From: JAOADN01 sp049323795
Lineage (GTDB): Bacteria; Pseudomonadota; Alphaproteobacteria; Rhodobacterales; Rhodobacteraceae
Length of the DNA stretch: 31,920 nucleotides
Assembly (NCBI GenBank): GCA_049323795.1
Contig: JBMOOH010000015.1
Coordinates: 1 to 31,920, forward strand
Direction of reading: 5' to 3'
Shown here piece after piece: positions 24,949-31,920 of the stretch (position 1 is the first letter of the stretch; every line of letters begins with the position of its first letter). Both the position numbers and the translations under genes were made by a program. The notes beneath the pieces are model-generated. The model worked only from the letters and a program-made list of their open reading frames with translations, did not search any database and was not told where the DNA came from.

Positions 24949-25848
24949 TCAGGCCAGGCTTTCGAGCCGCGCGATCTCCGCCCTCAGGCCCTGGACGAGG
25001 ACTTGCGCGAAGCGGTTCATCCGGTCCACCCGGCGGTCGTCGGCGTGGCGTATCAGCCAGAACGCCCGCGAGAGCGCAAAGGTTTCCGCGAGGATCCTCT
25101 CGACCCCCCTCGCCGAGGGAATTGCGAAATCGTGAACGATGGCGATCCCCGCCCCGGTCCGGACCCAGTTGAACTGGACCGAGACCGAGTTCGACGCGAG
25201 CGGTACGACATCGGCCCCGATCTCGGCGAGGTAATCGAGTTCCCTGTCGAAGATCATGTCCGGGATGTAGCCGATGATCCTGCGGCCCTTGAGCGCCGTC
25301 AGGTCCGGCGGCGCCCCATGCCGGTCGAGGTATTCGCGCGATGCCGCGAGGTGCAGGCGGTAATCGGCGATCTTCTGAACCGACAGGCGCCCCGTCGCGG
25401 GCGGCGACACGGCGATCGCCAGGTCGGCCTCGCGCCGGGACAGGTTGAAGACCCGCGGCAATGCGACGATCTGGATCTCGAGACCGGGATTGGCGTCAAG
25501 GATCGCCGCGCAGACCTGCGGAAGCAGGTAGTTGGCGCAGCCGTCCGGCGCGCCGATCCTGATCTGGCCGGTCAACCCGCCCGTTCCCTGGCTCAACTCG
25601 TCGATCCCGCCCTGCACCGCCAGTTCTGCCGCCTCGGCATGTGTCATCAGCCGCTGGCCCGCCTCGGACAAGGCATAGCCCTGCGGCGATTTGGCAAAGA
25701 GCGGCGCGCCGAGCGACTCCTCCAGCCGGGCGATCCTCCGCCCCACGGTCGCAGGGTCGAGCTTCAGGGACTTGCCCGCGGCCGACAGGCTTTCCGTCCG
25801 GGCAACGGCGAGGAAAAGCCTGAGGTCATCCCAGTCCGGTTCACGCAT
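24949..25848 (-). CDS. LysR-type regulator divergent from mmsA
   Basis: This 299-residue LysR regulator has an N-terminal HTH (DLRLFLAVARTESLSAAGKSLKLDPATVGRRIARLEE, about 8-45) and a substrate-binding domain from about 93 (GQIRIGAPDGCANYLLPQV). GGAGGG precedes the ATG at 25848. It is transcribed away from mmsA across a 287-bp region holding several LysR-like half-sites, so local control of methylmalonate-semialdehyde metabolism is the likely role, perhaps with a valine-pathway intermediate as ligand. Its place upstream of the CBS and coaD genes is probably coincidental. Confidence 0.88.
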   Translation of the reverse strand: MREPDWDDLRLFLAVARTESLSAAGKSLKLDPATVGRRIARLEESLGAPLFAKSPQGYALSEAGQRLMTHAEAAELAVQGGIDELSQGTGGLTGQIRIGAPDGCANYLLPQVCAAILDANPGLEIQIVALPRVFNLSRREADLAIAVSPPATGRLSVQKIADYRLHLAASREYLDRHGAPPDLTALKGRRIIGYIPDMIFDRELDYLAEIGADVVPLASNSVSVQFNWVRTGAGIAIVHDFAIPSARGVERILAETFALSRAFWLIRHADDRRVDRMNRFAQVLVQGLRAEIARLESLA

Positions 25849-25919
25849 CAGGCAATCCCTCCTCCGAAAGCGGCCGAGGGGCCGCTGTCCGTTTATTCCG
25901 GTCGCGGCCTGCCAGAGCC

Positions 25920-26033
25920 TTGACTGCCGTCTCGTGGGGCTTCGCCGCCGGCCGTGGCCTCAACGCCGCCCTCATGCTGGCTGCCCTCGGGCTGATCGTC
26001 CGCTTCCGCCGGACCGCCCGAGAGACGCGGTAA
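25920..26033 (+). pseudogene. Possible C-terminal remnant of a membrane transporter
   Basis: Read from 25920, this frame gives LTAVSWGFAAGRGLNAALM and then LAALGLIVRFRRTARETR before TAA. Third positions are strongly GC-rich, and a hydrophobic helix ending in a basic tail resembles the last helix of a multi-pass transporter. No start or upstream domain exists, and the region should hold the divergent promoters. It is probably decayed coding sequence, or chance. Confidence 0.25.
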
Positions 26034-26043
26034 CGCCCTGGGG

Positions 26044-26110
26044 TTTTGCAATTCTGCAGGACGCATTTGCCAAACTATGCCTTTTCCCAATAAAATTGCA
26101 ATGCTATTGC
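26044..26110. promoter_or_regulatory. LysR-mmsA divergent control region
   Basis: This AT-richer stretch before mmsA carries a perfect dyad GCAAT-GCT-ATTGC (26098-26110), an upstream relative TTTTGCAATTCTGCA (26044-26058), and ATTTGCCAAACTATGCC in between. Repeated TTGCAAT-like half-sites across a LysR-target interval fit recognition and activation sites. No sigma-70 boxes stand out. Confidence 0.4.
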
Positions 26111-26135
26111 CCCTCCAGCACAAAGGGAGGCTCCC

Positions 26136-27635
26136 ATGAAAGAGATCGGTCACTGGATCAACGGCAAGCCCGCCGCAGGAACGTCCGGGCGTTTCGCCGA
26201 CGTGTTCAACCCCGCCACCGGCGAGGTGCAGGCGCGCGTGTCGCTCGCCACGAAGGCCGAGCTTGATCGGGCCGTTGGCCTTGCGGCCGAAGCGCAGGCC
26301 AGGTGGGGTTCCACCAACCCGCAGCGCCGCGCCCGCGTGATGATGGCCTTCGGGGCGCTCATCAACCAGAACATGGACAAGCTGGCCGAACTGGTCAGCC
26401 GCGAGCACGGCAAGACCCTGCCCGACGCGCGCGGCGACGTGCAGCGCGGCCTCGAGGTCGTCGAGGTCTGCATGGGCGCGCCCGCGCTTCTCAAGGGCGA
26501 ATACACCGACAGCGCCGGGCCGGGGATCGACCTCTACTCGATGCGCCAGCCGCTCGGCGTCGTCGCGGGGATCACCCCCTTCAACTTCCCCGCGATGATC
26601 CCGCTCTGGAAGATGGCCCCCGCCCTTTCGGCCGGGAACGCGATGATCCTGAAGCCCTCCGAGCGCTGCCCCTCGACCTCGCTCTTGCTTGCGGAACTTC
26701 TCCGGGAGGCGGGCCTGCCGGACGGTGTCCTGCAGGTCGTGAACGGTGACAAGGAGGTCGTGGATGCGATCCTCGACAACGAGGTGATCCAGGCCGTCGG
26801 CTTCGTCGGCTCGACCCCCATCGCGCAGTACATCTACGGCCGCGCCACGGCGAACGGCAAGCGCGCGCAGTGCTTCGGCGGGGCGAAGAACCACATGGTC
26901 ATCATGCCCGACGCCGACATGGACAAGGCGGCGGACGCGCTGATCGGCGCGGGCTACGGCGCGGCGGGCGAACGCTGCATGGCGATCTCGGTCGCCGTTC
27001 CGGTCGGCGACAAGACCGCGGATGCACTGATCGAGAAGCTTGTGCCGCGGATCGAGAAGCTGAAGGTCGGCCCCTACACTGCCGGGAACGATGTGGACTT
27101 CGGCCCGCTCATCACCAGGGCGGCGCAGGAGCGGGTGAAAGGTCTCATCAGCTCGGGCGTGGACCAGGGTGCGACGCTCGTCGTCGACGGCCGGAACTTC
27201 CGCCTCCAGGGCTACGAGAACGGCTTCTTCGTCGGCCCGACCCTCTTCGACAACGTCACGAAGGACATGGAGATCTACAGGCAGGAGATCTTCGGGCCGG
27301 TCCTCTCCCAGGTCCGCGCCAGATCCTACGAGGACGCGCTGAGGCTGACCATGGACAACGACTACGGCAACGGCACCGCGATCTTCACGGCGGACGGGGA
27401 CACGGCGCGGGACTTCGCGAGCCGGGTCAACGTGGGCATGGTCGGGATCAACTTCCCGATTCCGGTCCCGCTCAGCTACTACAGCTTCGGGGGCTGGAAG
27501 AAGTCGGCCTTCGGCGACCTGAACCAGTACGGGCCGGACGCGTTCCGCTTCTACACGCGCACCAAGACCGTCACGGCGCGGTGGTTCTCGGGCATCAGGG
27601 AAGGCGCGGCGCTGAACTTCAAGGCGATGGACTGA
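26136..27635 (+). CDS. mmsA: CoA-acylating methylmalonate-semialdehyde dehydrogenase
   Basis: This 499-residue member of the aldehyde dehydrogenase superfamily converts methylmalonate or malonate semialdehyde with NAD and CoA to propionyl-CoA or acetyl-CoA, in valine, thymine and inositol breakdown. It has the MmsA-type N terminus (GHWINGKPAAGTSGRFADVFNPATGE), ITPFNFPAMIPLWKMAPALSAGN, the NAD-binding FVGSTPIAQYIY, the catalytic Cys281 in GAAGERCMAIS, and FFVGPTLFDNV. AAAGGGAGG lies upstream of the ATG. A LysR regulator is divergently transcribed. No other valine genes, such as mmsB or acyl-CoA dehydrogenases, follow, so the pathway must be completed elsewhere. Confidence 0.95.
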   Translation: MKEIGHWINGKPAAGTSGRFADVFNPATGEVQARVSLATKAELDRAVGLAAEAQARWGSTNPQRRARVMMAFGALINQNMDKLAELVSREHGKTLPDARGDVQRGLEVVEVCMGAPALLKGEYTDSAGPGIDLYSMRQPLGVVAGITPFNFPAMIPLWKMAPALSAGNAMILKPSERCPSTSLLLAELLREAGLPDGVLQVVNGDKEVVDAILDNEVIQAVGFVGSTPIAQYIYGRATANGKRAQCFGGAKNHMVIMPDADMDKAADALIGAGYGAAGERCMAISVAVPVGDKTADALIEKLVPRIEKLKVGPYTAGNDVDFGPLITRAAQERVKGLISSGVDQGATLVVDGRNFRLQGYENGFFVGPTLFDNVTKDMEIYRQEIFGPVLSQVRARSYEDALRLTMDNDYGNGTAIFTADGDTARDFASRVNVGMVGINFPIPVPLSYYSFGGWKKSAFGDLNQYGPDAFRFYTRTKTVTARWFSGIREGAALNFKAMD

Positions 27636-27696
27636 CGGCGCCCGGGAGGACCCGGAAGACGGCCGATCGTCTCACCGCCTCCGCGCAAGAGCAGAA

Positions 27697-27719
27697 AGGC
27701 GGCCCGCACGGGGCCGCCT
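27697..27719 (-). terminator. Terminator of the VPLPA-CTERM gene (bidirectional hairpin)
   Basis: AGGCGGCCC/GGGCCGCCT (27697-27705 and 27711-27719) is a perfect 9-bp stem with a 5-nt loop. Read on the minus strand it lies 29 bp beyond the stop of the secreted-protein gene and is followed by TTTCTGCTCTT, a short U-rich tail. It also stands downstream of mmsA on the plus strand. Confidence 0.6.
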
Positions 27720-27748
27720 CGGGATTGGCTTCGGACGTGCCGGACCGG

Positions 27749-28351
27749 TCAGGCCTTGCGGCGACGCAGCGCCGCGAGGCCGCCCAGCCCGCCGGCAAGG
27801 AGCAGCCCGGCCGCCGGCAGAGGAACCGGAGCCGGCACCTCGGCCAGCTGACCGTAGAGATTCGCGTGCGAAAGTCCCTGACGGCTGATCGCCCACGTTC
27901 CGCCGGTCACACCCGCCGGAAGGCTGAACGCCGCCCAGGTGGGCGAAAGCTGTCCGACGCCGCTCTTGAGCGCAAAGACCAGATTCGCCCAGGAGAACCC
28001 GGTCGGCGCGGTCGGCAGCGCGAAGCTCCACGAGCCGCTGCCCCCGCCAAGGCCCGTCAGGGCGATCCTGCTCCCTCCGACATCGCTCTTGTCGATGAGC
28101 GCATAGCCCGACCCGAGATAGAGCGGATCGTTCGGGTTCAGAAGCGGGTCAAGTCCGTTGGGATTTCCCGCAGTCGTGTTTCCGTTGATGTTGCCGGTCC
28201 CGTAGCGCAGACAGGCGGAGGCAGTGGACGTCGTCAGGGAAAATTCCCGGTCGGTCGTCGCACTCGTTCCGGGACAGTTGACGGTCACGGCTGATGCGAC
28301 CGTCGCCGACAGAGATAGGGCCGCAGAAACGGCCAAGGCGCGCAAAAACAT
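27749..28351 (-). CDS. VPLPA-CTERM sorted exported protein
   Basis: This 200-residue protein has a signal peptide (MFLRALAVSAALSLSATVASA, cleavage after about Ala21), a Gly/Ser/Thr/Asn-rich body (SGYALIDKSDVGGSRIALTG, SGSWSFALPTAPTGFSWANL), and the C-terminal tripartite sorting signal VPLPAAGLLLAGGLGGLAALRRRKA: the VPLPA motif (176-180), a hydrophobic helix and an Arg-rich end. VPLPA-CTERM proteins of Rhodobacteraceae are thought to be processed by an exosortase-type enzyme and to end up at the surface or in exopolymer; no exosortase is in the window. I start at ATG 28351, preceded by GGGGTGG; ATG 28363 is an alternative. The function of the body is not recognised. It is convergent with mmsA. 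Confidence 0.85.
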   Translation of the reverse strand: MFLRALAVSAALSLSATVASAVTVNCPGTSATTDREFSLTTSTASACLRYGTGNINGNTTAGNPNGLDPLLNPNDPLYLGSGYALIDKSDVGGSRIALTGLGGGSGSWSFALPTAPTGFSWANLVFALKSGVGQLSPTWAAFSLPAGVTGGTWAISRQGLSHANLYGQLAEVPAPVPLPAAGLLLAGGLGGLAALRRRKA

Positions 28352-28616
28352 GATCCACCCCATTTCGACCACACGGTCGCCTTCCTGATGCCGCCATCTG
28401 CCGCCCGGCTCAACCATCTCCCGCAAAATACAACCGGAGAGGAGGCCGATTGAAACCCGGCGCGGATCAGTGCGCCGTCAGTTTCGCAATTGTCATGGAA
28501 TTGGAAATGATGCCTGCCCGACCGGATAACCCGGCACGCAGGAAACCGATCCGAAGCCGCCCGCCCGGCGCCATCTGCGGCCGCAGTCGAGGCGTACCTG
28601 CACGTCGGTCATCGCC

Positions 28617-31478
<2,862 letters not shown>

Positions 31479-31508
31479 GGCTCGCCCGCCCCTCGGATCA
31501 GGAGCCTA

Positions 31509-31537
31509 GAGATAGAGCAGGACGGCGGGCGTTCCAA
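31509..31537 (-). promoter_or_regulatory. Candidate uvrA promoter
   Basis: On the minus strand, TTGGAA (31537-31532) and TATCTC (31514-31509) are separated by 17 bp, placing the start about 25 bp upstream of the uvrA ATG. The SOS box lies just upstream of the -35 box. Confidence 0.45.
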
Positions 31538-31548
31538 CCGGAAAATGT

Positions 31549-31563
31549 GAACGGAAAGTGAAC
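31549..31563 (-). promoter_or_regulatory. LexA SOS box (GTTC-N7-GTTC) upstream of uvrA
   Basis: The minus strand reads GTTC-ACTTTCC-GTTC (31563-31549), a perfect match to the direct-repeat LexA site of alphaproteobacteria, which differs from the palindromic Escherichia coli box. It lies about 71 bp before the uvrA start codon and next to a candidate promoter, so damage induction of uvrA is expected. The same region also serves the divergent gene at 31756. Confidence 0.8.
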
Positions 31564-31631
31564 GTCGCGCGGTGCACGCCTTGCCGCACGACGGGCGCGA
31601 TTGCGGGCGCCCGGCATGTCCTTCCACACGT

Positions 31632-31650
31632 GACCGACAGGGAGTCGGTC
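31632..31650. other. Inverted repeat in the uvrA-31756 divergent region
   Basis: GACCGAC (31632-31638) and GTCGGTC (31644-31650) are perfect inverted 7-mers around AGGGA. They lie 106 bp upstream of the membrane-protein start and could be an operator for that gene. No regulator can be named. Confidence 0.3.
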
Positions 31651-31755
31651 CTGCCACTCCCGTCCCGTTGGCCGGATTTCGCCGCTCATCCGGGAATCGG
31701 ACCCGGACAGGCGGCAGATGTGATAGGGATCCATCCTGTTCCGGGGGGAATCACG

Positions 31756-31920
31756 ATGACCGTTGCCTTGACACGTCCCGGCCGCAGACATCCCCGCCGC
31801 GCTGCCCGGCGGGCCTACGGCGCGTCCGACATTGCGGCCCATGCCATCTGGCTGGCGGCCTACATCGCCGTGTTGGCGATCATCCTCGCGCCGCAGGGGA
31901 GCTTCCTGACGACCGGGAGC
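31756..31920 (+). CDS. Membrane protein, N-terminal part (runs off the window)
   Basis: The frame opens MTVALTRPGRRHPRRAARRA, a basic cytosolic N terminus, then YGASDIAAHAIWLAAYIAVL and AIILAPQGSFLTTGS, which contains one membrane helix at about 30-45. GGGGGGAA precedes the ATG by 5 nt. The gene is open at the window end after 55 codons and divergent from uvrA, where alphaproteobacteria often carry ssb instead. The family cannot be named from this piece. Confidence 0.55.
   Translation, partial: MTVALTRPGRRHPRRAARRAYGASDIAAHAIWLAAYIAVLAIILAPQGSFLTTGS

Overview
The window is high-GC DNA (GC-rich third codon positions throughout) from an alphaproteobacterium, most likely a member of the Rhodobacteraceae/Paracoccaceae. 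The reasons are a VPLPA-CTERM secreted protein, a gene-transfer-agent type holin and endolysin lying among ccm genes, a direct-repeat GTTC-N7-GTTC SOS box before uvrA, a ZauP-ZapA pair, and an LsrB/VtlR-like LysR regulator. Family and gene names come from recalled motifs and gene order; no database search was possible.

Layout. 1-1535 is gene rubble: a DUF4143 ATPase tail, the first codons of a following gene, an IS3-type OrfA remnant, and a LysR gene without its DNA-binding domain and with a frameshift. 1660-3606 (minus) is an EF-G paralogue with an altered GTPase centre. 3901-9201 (minus) reads argC, ccmE, GH108 endolysin, GTA-type holin, ccmF, ccmH, so two lysis genes sit inside a cytochrome c maturation operon. 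Next come thpR (minus), a TauE/SafE permease (plus) and murI (minus). 11900-12992 holds an LsrB/VtlR-like LysR gene followed by a probable small RNA with its own promoter and strong terminator. 13109-17581 contains purL, an OsmC-like gene, bolA-grxD, and the zauP-zapA division pair. 17822-22230 holds transketolase, a DUF808 membrane protein, a 47-residue membrane peptide and gap. 22423-24873 has a DUF1127 small protein, an orphan HisKA_2 sensor kinase, coaD and a CBS-pair protein. 24949-27635 is a LysR gene divergent from mmsA (valine/methylmalonate-semialdehyde catabolism). The right end carries the VPLPA-CTERM protein, uvrA, and the start of an unknown membrane protein.

How parts work together. 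Most of the window is housekeeping: purine, arginine, CoA and peptidoglycan precursor synthesis, central carbon metabolism, haem-protein maturation, Fe-S handling, cell division and DNA repair. The most interesting circuit is the LsrB/VtlR-like LysR gene, the small RNA downstream of it, and the DUF1127 gene about 9.5 kb away. The upstream regions of all three carry the same 9-mer ACGCATGGC, and the first two share a 17-bp element. This resembles the VtlR/LsrB-AbcR-DUF1127 circuit of Rhizobiales. Other points are a MurI with Ser in place of its second catalytic Cys, and a three-way-junction-like structured segment beside zapA. No tRNA, rRNA or CRISPR array was seen.
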